A stretch of DNA of 64,000 nucleotides from positions 2,170,001-2,234,000 of the forward strand of contig KV748199.1 in assembly GCA_001692895.1 (NCBI GenBank), in the 5' to 3' direction. This DNA is from Cenococcum geophilum 1.58. Its lineage: Eukaryota > Ascomycota > Dothideomycetes > Gloniales > Gloniaceae. A model generated the notes under the pieces. That model was given only the letters and a program-made list of their open reading frames with translations. It had not been told where the DNA came from and searched no databases. Positions 42,688 to 55,267 of this stretch are shown in pieces; the stretch's first letter is position 1, and every line of letters starts with the position of its first letter. Made by a program: the position numbers and the translations under genes.

Positions 42688-45600
42688 GACCGACTCAACT
42701 GGTGCCCAATCGCACAGCAAAAGGACATCGAATCGAGAACGCTTATGTAGAAGATTATAACTCGACACATGGACAGAGGAACGAGGTCTTACTGCGGGAC
42801 CGGCAACCCACAGAACTGGTAAGGGAAAAGGCGTGGCAGCGCAAGGCTGAGGGCTGTTGAAATTCCCGAGGAACTGAGAAAGGACCGGAGGGTGCGGCGG
42901 TGATTTTCCTTAGCCCTCGCCCCTCTTAGCTATGATTCGCAGTCTAGCAGAATGGCGCTGACCGTTGCACGACGGCAGGTCCGAAACCTGTAGCCGGCAA
43001 AAGTGCGGCGCCATGCAGGCTGCGAGACGCTGGACCCAATAGGGTTCAGCTAGGGCTGGTACTCCTTGAACTCCAAGTGACACAGGAACCTGGCAGAAAG
43101 GATCGGCTGGTTGCAAAGACGTGTATTGTTCGTAGGCTGGGAAATTTCATCGTATTGCGACAATCAAACTGCCGTGTACGGGTTATCTCATTGGACGTCC
43201 TTTTGTGCTCAGTGCAGCTGTGGTTCGCTGTCATAATTCGTAGGCACGAACAAATTATCCAGTGAGGCAAAGGTAGGCACCATAAGCCGGAATGAATCCT
43301 TGGCTCAAACCGCGGTCAGAGGGCTTCAAGGGCAAGAGCTTCGACGCGTGCGGGGAAGCGCGTCGGGATGAGAGGCCAATAGAGGGTTTTCTTCGGAGGG
43401 CCACCCACCACACCACTTGCCCGGGTGGGCAAGGCGCTTGATTTCGCCCCCCGCTTCCCCCCTGTACGAGGCTTACAGAGTAAAATAAAGGTGGTTGCAC
43501 AACTTTGCCAAGCAGGTAGAGCGAAAGTTTTGGTGCCCGTCCAACCCGTCGAAGGGCTCGTTGTGAAGCTCCCCCCGTGATACCGCACGTGATAATATAT
43601 ATAACGCCTCTCTACCCCTAGTATAGTACGTAATAGCCTTATGAAAATATAGAGTTCTCTTCTATGGGCCAAAGCTACGCTCTACGTACAAGATATCACA
43701 TGGAGGAAGAAAAGGTATCCCTTAATCCGTCAAAATTGGTCCTTACGGTAGCGATAAGAGCCCACCAATCAAACCGGTCGAATCAAGCAGCCGTTCTCAG
43801 AAATACGAAGCCTTTGACTTCGTTGAGAACAATGTTCCGACGGACCACTTATGCTAAGGGCCTTGACGGGTTAGGGATAGCTTTGTGCCTGGGGCCTTGT
43901 TGGGTGTATCGACGGCGTTGTATGCTAATTCCGGTACCCGCCGCGAGCGCTCGATGGTTCGACGATTCTCATTTTCCTCAAAAAAACGGTCTAATAATAT
44001 CGGCCTGCAGGATTATATGAACCATGGAATATGCCAGTCTGTACAACACCATCGCCATCGTACATTACCATTACCATGAGATCAAGCTCGCCGCCTGCGT
44101 GCACGATCTTTGAACGGCCCATGTACAAGATCATGTACGACGTGGTTCTGGTAAGACCTTGGAGGCCTTTCCAGAAGACTTCGACATTTAGCACCGACAA
44201 TCCGGTCTTACCTTCTTCCTTACAACCGGCAGAGTCATACCTACGGAACCTTGGAAACAAAACTGCAAGCAGTCATATCGTTCAGTTGATAGTGGAAGCC
44301 CGGCATACAGTCGGACTCTTCCACCGCTGCTTAAGATAGGAAAGAACTGATCTCCTACTTCGCTTTCTAAAGCTGATCCTTCTAGTTCGCGGTCCAAGAG
44401 CTTTGTTCAACAACGCGTCAGCCAGGCCTCCAGTTGTGGGCCCGACGGGCCCAAGCACGCAGCACATTCCAAACCGAGCACCATCATCCAAAGGAGTCTT
44501 GTCAAGCCGCTACTTAACTACTCTAGCGGAGACACCTGTTCCTAAAAAGTATTTCACAACTACGCACAATATATGGTTAGGAGATGTAGGCCTAAAAGCG
44601 AACCCGAAGCTCTCAAGCGCGCAGAAGCCCGAAGACCTCGGCCACGCGAAAGCGAACTCCAGGATTAGAAAGGCACTTCATCGTTCTTGGTCACTCGGGA
44701 ATGCGGAAAGCCAACTGAAAACTGACTGCCCAAGGGTTATTGGAGACCACGGTATCATGAAGAAGAAAAGAAGAGTTTGAGAGCGGAGAAGAGTTTTGAT
44801 TCCCGGCTAACAACGCTAGTAATATTGTGGATTGGTTGATCTTGGCGTTACCAAATGCCTCCCCCTCATCTTATGTTCGGCTTGCAGGTTGGAAGTCACA
44901 TTTCGGCTTAAAATGATACTCTTATCTCATTCATTGAGCTTATCAAATGCCTTTAATTCCTGCCCTGCATAATCTTTCACCTGTTTTAGGAATTCCACTT
45001 CAATTGGCCTTGTCTGCCTAATACGGCCCTCCACCATCATCCGGACCTGCATATTCGAATATGCTTCTTCAAACAAACCCCTCCAGCAGATAAGGGACAC
45101 GTCTGGATAAAAATCCTGCAGGAGAGGGGTTGATTACCATTGAGGGGCCCCAAGTCTGCGGGGGGCCGATTGCATCATGCAGATGACAACTCTATTTTTC
45201 TGCCTATTGTAAGAAAATTAAGGGCAATGGGAATGGCTCTAATCATGCTTGCTCGAGATTTATAAGATTTTACCAGCCAGCCTACTGGTGGGTATGGAAA
45301 GACCCGTTTGGTGCGCCGTGGACCCTGCGAAGATCGTACTCACATCAGACCTTCTACATTCCATTAGGGCGTCGTCTATGTGCCCTTATCGGCGAGTTCG
45401 AGACACCGGCTTCATTATGCACTACGTAACCCTTTCATTGGAGGTGCTCATGTTGCAGTATTTAAAGGCAGTATTACACATTGTGTTTATCGTAGTCTGG
45501 GAGGTGTGGAGGATAGGGTCCACTGGTCCCCTCCTTGGGCTTCTTTTGACAGCTGCCCCCTCTAAACGCCACCTTTATAGTTGGGCATATTTGCGTATTT

Positions 45601-45760
45601 GACGGGTTAACCCAGCTTTCCTCTCTTTATTTTCTTGCTATCTTCAATTCTCGTTGAGCTCTGTACGTTTATCAGCGCTATCCGGATTCTTAGTCTAGAT
45701 TTTAATTTCTAAACATTCTCCCATCGCGCGTATTCTCTATTAGAGGCTTCGTCTCTCGCG
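42688..45760. other. 3.1 kb gene-poor interval
   Basis: It separates the divergent kelch and aquaporin genes. Frames of up to 126 codons overlap on both strands, and none carries a motif I recognise. Composition is gene-like rather than RIP-like. A pyrimidine-rich stretch at 45615-45660 (CTCTCTTTATTTTCTTGC) is the probable aquaporin transcription start region. No tRNA, repeat or conserved exon is identified. Confidence 0.4.
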
Positions 45761-46917
45761 ATGCGCAAGGATTTCGACCCCAACAACGAAAATGAACGGG
45801 GACAGCGTCGTCCCATACCATTTCTCTCAAACCGTGCTCGTAATGAGATAGTCGCATTTGTGGCAGAGTTCGGGGGCACATTCATGTTCCTGTTCTTTGC
45901 ATTCGGAGCAACACAAGTCGCCAATGCTGCAGCTGTAGTAGTAAACGGTGCAGGAGGACAGCAGGAAAATCACTTGATAACACAAGCACCTAATACTTCA
46001 GTGCTTCTCTTCATTAGTCTTGCGTCTGGTTTCTCACTCGCAGTCAATGTCTGGGTGTTCTTTAGAATTAGCGGAGGGCTATTCAACCCTGCAGTACGTC
46101 TTAATTATAACCTATTTCTATACCGAAGGAAAGAAGCATAATCTGACCGTCCATTCCAGGTAACCCTCGGCCTCTACCTTATCGGGGCCATCAATCCTCT
46201 TCGAGCCGTCCTCTGCTTCATCGCCCAAATGCTCGCCAGCATAGCGGCGGCGGGCGTGGTCTCTGCGATTCTCCCTGGTCCACTTAACGTATCTACCTCT
46301 CTTGGAGGTGGCACAACTATTACGCAGGGCGTCTTTCTCGAGATGTTCTTAACCGCCGAGCTAATCTTCACTATCTTTATGCTTGCGGCTGAAAAACACA
46401 AAGCCACATATCTAGCGCCAATTGGAATAGGACTGTCACTTTTCATGGTAGAATTGACAGGTAACAGCCCCCTCACTAATCCCCCACACCCTATTCACTT
46501 TCCAACCAACTAATCCCATCCCCCTCAGGCGCCTTCTTCACCGGCGGTTCCCTCAATCCCGCGCGCAGCCTTGGCCCTTCCATAGTAACGCACTCCTTCA
46601 GCGGATACCACTGGATCTACTGGGTCGGGCCGTTCATGGGCACGCTGCTCGCCGTTGGCTTCTACAAGCTAATGAAGACGGTCGAATACCAGACGGTCAA
46701 CCCGGGCCAGGACTTCAACGACCACGAGGCCGAGCTCTTCGAGCCCCCTCCCGTCCCCGCGACCGCGGAGGAAGTGCGGCGACCGAATGTTGCGGCGATT
46801 GCGGTCGAGGGGATGGTGCGGACGGCGAGCCTGGGGGATCGAGTGGATAGGGAGAAGTTCAAGCATGCTGATGCATTGGGTAAGATTCTAGAGGTTAGCG
46901 GAGTGGACGATCTATGA
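45761..46917 (+). CDS. Aquaporin (MIP family)
   Basis: Three exons, 45761-46093, 46160-46460 and 46529-46917, 340 residues. Introns of 66 and 68 nt have GTACGT and GTAACA donors. There are six hydrophobic segments and two NPA boxes: GGLFNPAVTL (Asn109-Ala111, rebuilt exactly across intron 1) and GGSLNPARS (Asn221-Ala223) with the following Arg224 of the selectivity filter. The short loop and the NPA-R arrangement resemble water-selective fungal aquaporins more than aquaglyceroporins, but substrate is inferred. The hydrophilic N- and C-terminal tails are cytoplasmic in this family. It sits alone, with transposon debris downstream. Confidence 0.92.
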
Positions 46918-47757
46918 ATGGGCGGCCCGTAATATTATGTTTGGCACTAGTATGGAAAAGTAGGTTGATGGAGGGCTTTGTTTAAGGACTTGAGCTGCTG
47001 TCGCTAGTTCGTTTCTTGACAAATTTGATATGCTCTAGATTGCGTTTGGAGCTAGCCCTAGATGTGTTAAGCGTGAATCCAATTAACACTATGAGCCCAC
47101 ACAAAATGCATCTAAGACCGCTCACAAAATGCTCATTCTCTCATTCTGGTTATCCCTTGCATTGTTAATGTGATATAAAATGTGGCCCGTGCGCGCGATC
47201 AAGAACATCAAAGTGCGAGCCTATAATGCCGAGGGTTCTCTACGAGTAGATCTGTTGACGCGATTGGCAATTATAGAGCTAGTTATAGAGTTAATTGACT
47301 GACCGCCGCGACGCTCTATATAATTGCAGGCTCTTAGATGCGAAGCAGAGGTGTTAATTTAGGTCTTACCGGGCGCGGGCGCGGGCGCGGGCGAGGCAGC
47401 TCAAAACTTTGGTGATGCGGCAGAACGATTGACCGCCTGGGAATGCAGCTTATTGATTGGCACGCACAGGCCACAATTTATAGGACGTAAACAACAGTGT
47501 AAGGGATAGACTGGAGATCTGACTCTCAAATAATGGCACCCTGAGACTATTTTGTTCAGAAAATGCGTATGAGCAGCTGGTAGCCAGGTACAGATTGCTT
47601 GATGACAGTGCGATTTTTTATTTTATTGATGTGGAGAACATAATTATAACGTGGCATAGTTATGACGATTCCTAACAAATTTCGTCTGTGCGTAGTTTTG
47701 ACCCTGCCGTCATAACCTTATCGCTCACGTTATCCAAATCATTATCAAGTTGCTTTA
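46918..47757. other. Aquaporin 3' flank
   Basis: 840 bp without a gene. A short GC-rich run of GCGGGC copies at 47373-47393 (4 copies) is the only repeat. Confidence 0.4.
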
Positions 47758-48369
47758 TCCCTTCGTCTGGCAAAACGGACTTTTCGTATTGGGCGCTTTA
47801 GGCGCTCCTGCCTGGGTTAGCATGCTGCAGGCACCCTAGCTAGCGTGATTTTATTAGCAANCCTCACCAAAACGCGTCAANATTGCGATGCCGATGAAAT
47901 ACTGCAGAAGGCCACCACCAAAAAACACCTCTATATATATTTTTTTAAGGAAGTTGGGTAAAAAGTCGCGATATATGACGCCATGACTGCAGGTTTCCGC
48001 CCTTCCTCCATTAACCGGCTGGTGATTGTGTGGGAAAATCCTCCATCAGAGTCCTCCCCCAAATTACTACCACCTATCTACTTTATACGCGTTCTTAACG
48101 CTAATGAGGATAAGCCAGTAAAGGACCAGCCTAAGGTTATAAGGGAGGACGTGCTATATACGTTAAATAAGGTGTATCAAGTGCTACAAGTGGTTGAACG
48201 GTTCAACCAGCGGTTATTCGATATCCAAGCGTCAATGAGGCGCCAGCACCCTTGCTACCGCACTGACCAGAGGCTTTAACACCAAGCTTTACATAGTATA
48301 GAGCCTCTAGATTGGCTTATGAGGCGTGCATATACGAAAAGTCCATGAAAAACTTGCCAGACGAAGGGA
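47758..48369. mobile_element. MITE with TA target site and 16-bp perfect TIRs
   Basis: The 612-bp block begins TCCCTTCGTCTGGCAA and ends with its exact inverse TTGCCAGACGAAGGGA. It is flanked by TA at 47756-47757 and 48370-48371. A second inverted match (ACTTTTCGTAT) sits just inside each end. TA duplication and TIRs of this kind are typical of Tc1/mariner-pogo elements. A 98-codon frame (47983-48279) inside has no transposase motif, so the element is non-autonomous or carries unrelated sequence. Two ambiguous bases lie within (47862, 47881). Confidence 0.8.
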
Positions 48370-48976
48370 TAGAACAATTCACAGAGATTCGAGGTCCTTT
48401 CTGTAATATGTGACTAGTATTTAATATGCTGCTCAAAACGATATCCCAAAGTTCTAGGGACATGGCGCATGTGATATGTTTTCCGTCCTTACCCTTTACC
48501 TCTCATTCCATCTCAGTCAACCCTCCAAATCAAAGTTCCCATCACCAATATTGCCTACCTTTTATTCCACACGGGTGTCTTTCCAACAAACTCCATCCAA
48601 ACCTATTGAGAAAGAACCATGAAGTGCTTGGAAGTAGCCCGATACCATGTCTCCTTGGCTAGGTAACCAGAAATTCCTCCCGGCCGTTTGTCGAGTCCAA
48701 ATGTTAGTCCGGTAAAGCCATCAGACTTCTTTAACCAACGATTCCGTTGGCCTCAAAGTAGATAGAAAAACTCGGAATGGGTAGCACGCTTCACACTTAA
48801 TATTATTAATGCTAGACGAAAACATGTGTGGTTCGAATACGCTTTATTAAGGTGATATTATATTTCTATCCGAGAAAGCTTAACCAGTAGAATTCCTCGT
48901 TGAAATTGCCTATGCGCTCCAGTGTATTAAGACTATATTAGCCAATCCATCGCGAATGCTACGAACGACACTCTAA
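48370..48976. other. Spacer downstream of the 5-alpha-reductase-family gene
   Basis: About 600 bp, somewhat AT-rich, no supported gene. GGTTCGAATAC at about 48834 resembles a tRNA T-arm but no cloverleaf forms around it. Confidence 0.4.
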
Positions 48977-49994
48977 TCATAGCAAACCTGGGATGACTGC
49001 CTTCCTATTCCCAACGTTATCCCTGCCGAATCTTTCCACATACCACCTCCGTCCTTGAAGTGCCCTGGGTAGCATCGTTGCAATCTCGTTGAGCAAGAAG
49101 CTCCTGGCTGGTGTGCAGTTCCACCCTCCTACTATCCAAAACCCAGCCCACTCGATCCACTCGCAAAAGTAGTGCGCATACAAGATGTACCGAAACAAAC
49201 CATTCTTCGGCATCATATATATTTTGTCGACTTTTTCCCGCGGCTTGCCCGACTCCTCCGCTTCGCGTCGTTGTCTCCGGTCCGCGGCACGGCGTATTTC
49301 TCGTAGGTCGTCGTCATGGAATATGTTTGCGAGCAGCCCCCAGCCCCAGATTACCATGCCAATCTCCATTGTGTAGAGCCGTCCTGCCCAACCGTGTACG
49401 GTTGTTGGGCCGTAGCCAGCCAGCCAGCCGCCGATGGAAATAGCGTTCGTGAGTTGAAAGCAGACGGCAAGGGCCCACACAAGCGGGTGTATGGGAGACA
49501 TGCTGGGGTTAAGCACGAGAGGAGCGAGAAGGGCACGATAGAGGTAATGGGTGGTCTGTTTGATACTCAGAAAGAACTAGTCAACAATGTTTCTTGTCAA
49601 CGAATGCTGGTGTTCTTTGTGAGTGAGGAATCCTTACAAAGAGACCAGCCATGATCCAGTTACCCCATGGGAGTTCTGCAATACCCCGCTCTTTCGGAAG
49701 AGTGAACATAATGTACAGAAGCGTAAGGAAGCCAGGAGCTTCCATTGTTGCCCACGCCCATTTACCAGGGAGGTTGAAGCGCGAGTCGCTCGAGGTCTTG
49801 CCTTGCGGGTACCAGTCTATGAGCCATTGGAATGTCGTGACCTGGTGGAAGAGAACGGTTTAGTTGGTTTGTAACTAACGGCAGTGGCATGCGACGGTTG
49901 CGTGGTGCATTACCAAGGGGAAGAACTGCCATATCCAGCAAACTAACTCCCAGTTCTCGCGTGATGGAGGCAGCCAGTTTCGCACCAATTTCAT
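48977..49994 (-). CDS. Steroid 5-alpha-reductase family membrane protein (3-oxo-5-alpha-steroid 4-dehydrogenase-like)
   Basis: Three exons on the minus strand, 49914-49994, 49638-49841 and 48977-49555, 287 residues. Introns are 72 and 82 nt (GTAATG and GTAAGG donors). It starts MKLVRNWLPPSRENWELV. It has several hydrophobic segments and the C-terminal family region PKNGLFRYILYAHYFCEWIEWAGF, ending WYVERFGRDNV, then VIPGLL. The family reduces the delta-4 bond of 3-oxo steroids or related enoyl substrates with NADPH in the endoplasmic reticulum. The true fungal substrate is unknown and could be a sterol, polyprenol or fatty-acyl intermediate. It lies 600 bp from a MITE and 130 bp from a second MITE fragment, at the edge of the transposon cluster. 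Confidence 0.85.
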
Positions 49995-50123
49995 GTGTGG
50001 AGTAGCAGAGCAAGGAGTATACTTAAGGTTGGGTTTCTGTAGGAGACCTTCGTTAGAGGAGAATTGTATTGTGGGTGGACTGGAGCTACTCTGCTGTGAC
50101 GCGTCGATTCGCGAGGCAAGCCA

Positions 50124-50190
50124 TCCCTTTGTGTGGCAGAAGAGACTTTTCGTATTAGGCGCTTTGGGCGCTCCTGCCTGGGTTTACAGT
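50124..50190 (+). repeat. Left-end fragment of a second copy of the 47758 MITE
   Basis: Starting TCCCTTTGTGTGGCA and continuing ACTTTTCGTATT, then GGCGCT, then GGGCGCTCCTGCCTGGGTTT, this matches the left ~60 bp of the MITE at 47758 in the same orientation. Similarity stops at about 50185 and no right end is found nearby, so it is a truncated relic. It is flanked by CA instead of TA on the left. Confidence 0.7.
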
Positions 50191-52900
50191 CGCTTCGGAA
50201 AAGGACGATCAAATGTCAGAAACCATGATCAAAAACAGAAATTTGCCGAATCCTCACCTGTTTGAACCCTTTTTCTGTACTCGCGCATGCCACCACCAAT
50301 CCTCCATACTAATATATCGCTATCGCCTGTTTTTTAAAGCCATTCAAAGCCTATGTTATTTCCTATTTTAGTTAGCGCTATAACGCGCAGGAGGAGAGCT
50401 AAAGCACCTAAGAATACTGCAAAGAACGCTTCTAAAGCGCCTAAAGAGGTAGACCTTACTGTCGAACCTATACCTATACCGACGCCTTTTACTGTTGTAA
50501 AACAGCCCAAAGATCTTTAAACCTTTCTTCTGAATATTATCGTATGCGCTAATGCTATAAAGATATTTAGTAATATTCTAGCCAGGTCCTCGAAATCGGA
50601 CTCTGCACCTGTACGTGGTGAGGCCTACGAACCTACTGGTCTTCGGACTCAGTAGAGCCAACGCAGAGACGTCGCACAGCTGCGGGTAGGACCTGGTGGT
50701 TGTCGAAACGTTGTAGGGGGTAGTGAAAAAGTTTTCACATGGGATAGTAAGATCTCGAAAACCACCACTACTAACGGTGCCCCCTTCTTAGTAGACTACT
50801 GCTATGTTCTCCTATTCCAACCCTATATAATCCTTACGGATATATACAGAATCCAACGTCCCCCGACCCTCAATTGAAAGCATTAACGACCTCTCACATC
50901 AACAAATAAATGAATGCGAACGAACGAACAAATGAGCAAATATACGGCCCCTTCTAACCCCCAGGGCGATCGCCCGCGGAGCATGCGGTCACTCGCTATT
51001 AACTACCAAATAGTACTACCTGGCAGCCTGGACAATACCGTACGGTTTTCCTGTCTCCTCTTAAGGAGTGGTGACCCTTGGCGAGGGCCTAGCAACTAGG
51101 GCCTAGGCACAAAAGATACCTAGGTATATATACACACACATCCCGCTTGCCTTTTGGTATAATGGTAGTTTATAGATGAATCCCCCTTACGCCTTCGATA
51201 GGCCCTAGGGGGGGGAGGCATAGCGTATATAGTAATGGTTAATAAGAGATAGCACACAGGGGACGGTCAACGGCATGGGAAACGACAACGATAATACACA
51301 GCGATCGATCGGCAAGGCCTGGCTAGGACGTAGTGAACCCCAGCTTAGGATAAGCTAGAGAGGGAAGTAGTGGTACCCAAGGAGTTTAAAACATCCAAGG
51401 AGGCAGGACGTAGCCGTAGGCCCGCAGGGCCGCCGCTACGGACGGACATGGCAAATCGGGGTTTTTCATCCTACTGAGGTGGCTCATAGGGTTTTCTTCC
51501 TGTAAATATACAAGTTTTCCCCCTATAACAGAGTAGTCTGCGTAGGCCAGTAGGATCCGTATCAGACGTTAATTAAAGAACTACTACTAATATTCTAGCC
51601 ATCCTATTTAGAGCCTTTAAATACTAGGAGTTTATTACCTAAAATATATATTAAGCTAATGAATATTATAGTCTTTATTCTTTCTAGCTTAATTAATTAA
51701 CTGCTATTATTACGTTATTAAATCCAAAGGATCCTATAATACCTAAAGAGGTAAATAATATAAACAAATGGCGCGAAGTAGAGAGAATAATAGAGGTACA
51801 GTTAAAGTACATAAGAAGGGTATAGAGGGTTAATCTTATAGTTAAATATAAGGCCGCTACTGCACCTATTAACGCGTCTACTAATACTAAAGACGCTAAT
51901 TTTACTGCAGCTAATAAGGAGGTAGAGTCCTCTAGTAAGGATTATAAAGGTATAGTAGAGGAAGCTACTAGTAAAAAGAAGGCGTTAACTACTACCAAAA
52001 TACAGAAAGAGGCTGCTAAATAGCATAAACATGCAGAAGCTAAAAGTAAGCATCTATATACGCTGCTTAAACGCTATTGCTGCCTTTAATAGTACTATAA
52101 GAATAAAAAGCACGGCACTATATACTGTCTTAAATTTGACTTAAAGCACTACCTAATACTACCTTACTGCTTAACGCGCTGGTTAAAGGCAATAGAATAA
52201 AAGAAAGCTACGGTTAATATATTAGATCTGTCCTTACTATTAAAGATTAAGTATAGTAAGTACCTATAGGATAAGGAGGATAGAAAAGATATAAAGGCGT
52301 CTTTTATTACGGACCTTATATCGGCAGTAGTACGGCTACTAAGAAGAGACACAAACGGGTTAGTTAAGATAGTATAGGAGGCACTGGAACCGATTGAGCC
52401 ATAGAATAAGGGGTAGCCGAGTTACGTAGTAAGTCACGTTATAAGTTTAGAACGTGGGAATGTGGGAATATAGGAACGCGATATACTAACGTCTAATATA
52501 CTAACGTACTAAACCCTTTACTATGGGGAGGAGTTATATATTTAAGGATATACGGTCTCTATAAATAGTTTCTCTTCTTTATAGTAAATCTTAGAATATA
52601 ATTAGAGTTAATCTATTAGGTAACTACCCCACTAGTTATATTTACGTTATTAACTATTCTATACCTATATACCTAGCCTATTAATAAGTTTACCATAGTA
52701 CTTCCTATAAGGCTTTATTATATATTTACTACTAAGGTTATAGTAAAAGAAGTTAAATAACATACTACTAAAAGTAGTAGCTATAACGCCGTTAACAGCA
52801 GTAACTATATTAGGATTAGGTCACGACACTAGTATAGTAGATACTAACTCTTAGCTAGTTACCGTTAGACAGCTATAAGAAATAGTTAATTAATTAATAG
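50190..52900. other. RIP-degraded repeat DNA, unassigned
   Basis: AT-rich sequence resumes around 50330. With the insertion at 50584-51587 removed, 50340-50583 joins 51601-52900 as one TpA-rich block. It contains relic coding-like stretches full of TAA/TAG (for example 51770-52200) that I cannot assign to a protein family. Confidence 0.5.
50584..51587 (+). mobile_element. ~1 kb retroposon-like element, copy A
   Basis: This 1004-bp block is flanked by the 13-bp direct repeat TAATATTCTAGCC (50571-50583 and 51588-51600). It is much less RIP-altered than its surroundings. It starts TCCTCGAAATCGG-like and ends CAGACGTTAATTAAAG, then AACTACTAC. Its reverse complement aligns with copy B at 54325-55267. 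Conserved words include AAATCGG, ACCT, ACG, GGTG, GAACCT, AGTAGAGC and AACGCAGAGACGT. A variable 13-14 bp duplication and a short CTAC-type tail fit target-primed insertion (LINE- or SINE-like). No protein is encoded. Confidence 0.7.
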
Positions 52901-53115
52901 TATAAGGGATATTATTGCGGTTACCTTAGGTTACCCTTAAGACAACCCCTATACGCCCCTTAGATGGTCACTAGTTACGTATTAAAGGCATATACCTATA
53001 GTATATAGTCTTTACAATCCTAAAGGCCTTACTTTCTTAAGGATTTATCTCTCTTACTAATCTATTCTATTCTAATCGTATCCTTATAGCCCCCTATCTA
53101 TAAAATCCCCTTATA
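52901..53115 (+). repeat. 5' LTR of the complete chromovirus
   Basis: 215 bp, same length as the 3' LTR, beginning TATAAGGGATATTATTGCGG and ending AAATCCCCTTATA. Differences from the 3' LTR are mainly C/T and G/A changes. Confidence 0.9.
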
Positions 53116-54324
53116 TTTAAATCCTTCCTACTCTTTTTTAAAAGGGTAGTCGGCTTTAAGGACCAGATTATTAATTTATATCTTTTATTTACAACTACTA
53201 TTCTCCCTTAAAATCTTATAATAACCTAAACGGAAACTCTACGGATACCTTATAGAAAGCCGTCGCGCAAAGGTAAGAAGGTCCCTTTAATAGCGAGAGA
53301 TTGCGATAATATAACCCTCTAGGTAAGACGGCCAAACGAGCCCTAATACCTAGATGCTTTAAGAGCTCGAAGACTTTTATATACCTACAGTCACTAGTAA
53401 CGCTAAGGAAAATATAAATACCCTTTATAACGGTTATAATACTACTAAAAAGCAGCTAGAACCCCTTTAGCCCCACCTAGGCTAATTAAAGGATTAAGCG
53501 CTAGAGGCAACTTTAAGATCTTTCTTTAAGCTAAAAATGCTAAAGGAATATATTAATATGTTTAACTAGGGAACTAACCAGAACTCTTCTAGAAGACTAC
53601 TAGCCTATAATTAGTATAGTGGCGGTATATAAACTACTTATAAGCTAAGCGGGCCTACCCCTTTAGGTAATTTAAACTAATTACTAACTTAAGACTCAAG
53701 CCTTATTAGGAAGCCTATATTAGCTACTAGTACTAATACTACCTCTATAGTAGGAGCTTCCCTAAGCCTAAGTTTAGAAGGTTAAAAGCCCTATACTAAT
53801 CTTATTTAAAATAGATATTAGGAGGCTATTATAAGGCTCTTAGAAGCTATATAGGAGGAAGCCACTAATAAATATATTAAAACCCTTTAAGGGCAAATCT
53901 ATATCTAGTAAGGTTTAATTTAAGCTAGGTAAATTCTTTTATAACCTAATTAAGGCTAAGGGCTTTTTAAGAGCTACCTAGTACCTACCTAAAAAGGTAT
54001 AAAAGACTTAGAGAGCTATCTACACTATAAATAAAAAAAAGGATATAAACTAACTAGCTAAGGCCTTTAGTAGTTTAAAACTCCGCTATAGATCTAACGC
54101 CTAGTAGTTAGACAATTGGGTTTATAAGGTAGATAACTTCTTTAAGATACTAATAATATAAGATAATACCAAAGAGCATATACGCTAGATTATTAGTAAG
54201 ATTAAAGACTAATTACTAAATTAGATTACACTTAATTAGCTTAATAAAGAGTAAATTACTATATAGCTATAGTTATAAACCTTCCTAAAGAAATAGATTT
54301 AAGATCTATATATTGTATAATATA

Positions 54325-55267
54325 GTAGATTTAATTTACCGTCCGACCCGGTCCCCCTAATGGGTCCACGCAGACTAATTCCTATAGGAAAAGCTCATAT
54401 TACACTGAGAAAACCCATTTTTTTAGGTGAACAAAAACCTCCAAGGGAAACGTAAGAGGTAATACTTCCAGATAACATCCGTACTACGTTAACGGGAGGA
54501 GAAAAACACCATTAGGTTACTACTTTGAGACTTCCCTTACGCGGGAGTGTCTAAAATGCCTGTCTTGCCCTTATCTGCCATATAAACCATTTTTACTATA
54601 TCTATATATTACCTGTATAAAGTTATATGCCTATCCCTAGCTCCTTTTTCAAGTCTCCTATAAATATCTCCTGATAATAATAACGCTTGCGCTCCGCCCG
54701 GGCCTGTATGCTAAGGTCTCTTATCCATTCCTTTATTAAAAGGTTTCTATAACGGGGTGTATATAACTTAGTATCGCTTTTGCCCTAGGTCCCAACCCCA
54801 GGCCCTTATACCTATTCGTAAGGTATAAGAGGACGCTTTAGTATTTAATAGGGTAACCAGTCCCTATAACTAGATACCCAGGTTACCAGGTAATGTTAAA
54901 ATAGGGGGCTTCTGCTACGCTTAGGGCGCGGGTTGTTTGCGTATGTATGTGGTTGCTATGCGGTGTATATAGTATTCGTAGGAGGGAGGGGGTACGCCAG
55001 AGGGATAATTGCTTGTTAATTTGAATGACTAAACGTGTATAATAGACGTAGTAGCTATATTTAAACTTTTTGCTGGGGCTTACCCCCTAGTGAAAAAATT
55101 TCACACCACCACCACCACGTCGCTGCGCAGGCGCTGCGCAGCCGTATATACGTCTCTGCGGTTGCTCTAGTAGTCTATTAACACGATTTAAACGGAATAT
55201 TAATAGTAGCTGCCAGGTTCCCGGGCTCCACCGCGTGGAGGTATAAAGGCCGATTTCATCGAGCCCC
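54325..55267 (-). mobile_element. ~1 kb retroposon-like element, copy B
   Basis: 943 bp inserted in gag of the chromovirus, flanked by a 14-bp direct repeat TATTGTATAATATA (54311-54324, 55268-55281). It is inverted relative to copy A (50584-51587). Near its left side CACGCAGACTA, TATAGG and GAAAACCC match the reverse complement of the copy A 3' end; near its right side the reverse complement gives AAATCGG, then ACCTCCACGCGGTGG, then GAACCTG. It is partly RIP-altered. The inverted pair proves that two independent insertions of the same family occurred. Confidence 0.7.

Noticed and set aside
44403-44780. 125-codon plus-strand frame in the kelch-aquaporin gap
   Set aside because: Overlaps open frames on the other strand and shows no motif; insufficient to call a gene.
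48825-48850. GGTTCGAATAC as a tRNA T-loop
   Set aside because: No A box or acceptor stem can be formed around it.
51150-51200. tRNA-like start (TTTGGTATAATGGTAGT)
   Set aside because: Resembles a D-arm, but no T-arm or acceptor pairing follows at the right distance; it lies inside the ~1 kb retroposon copy A.
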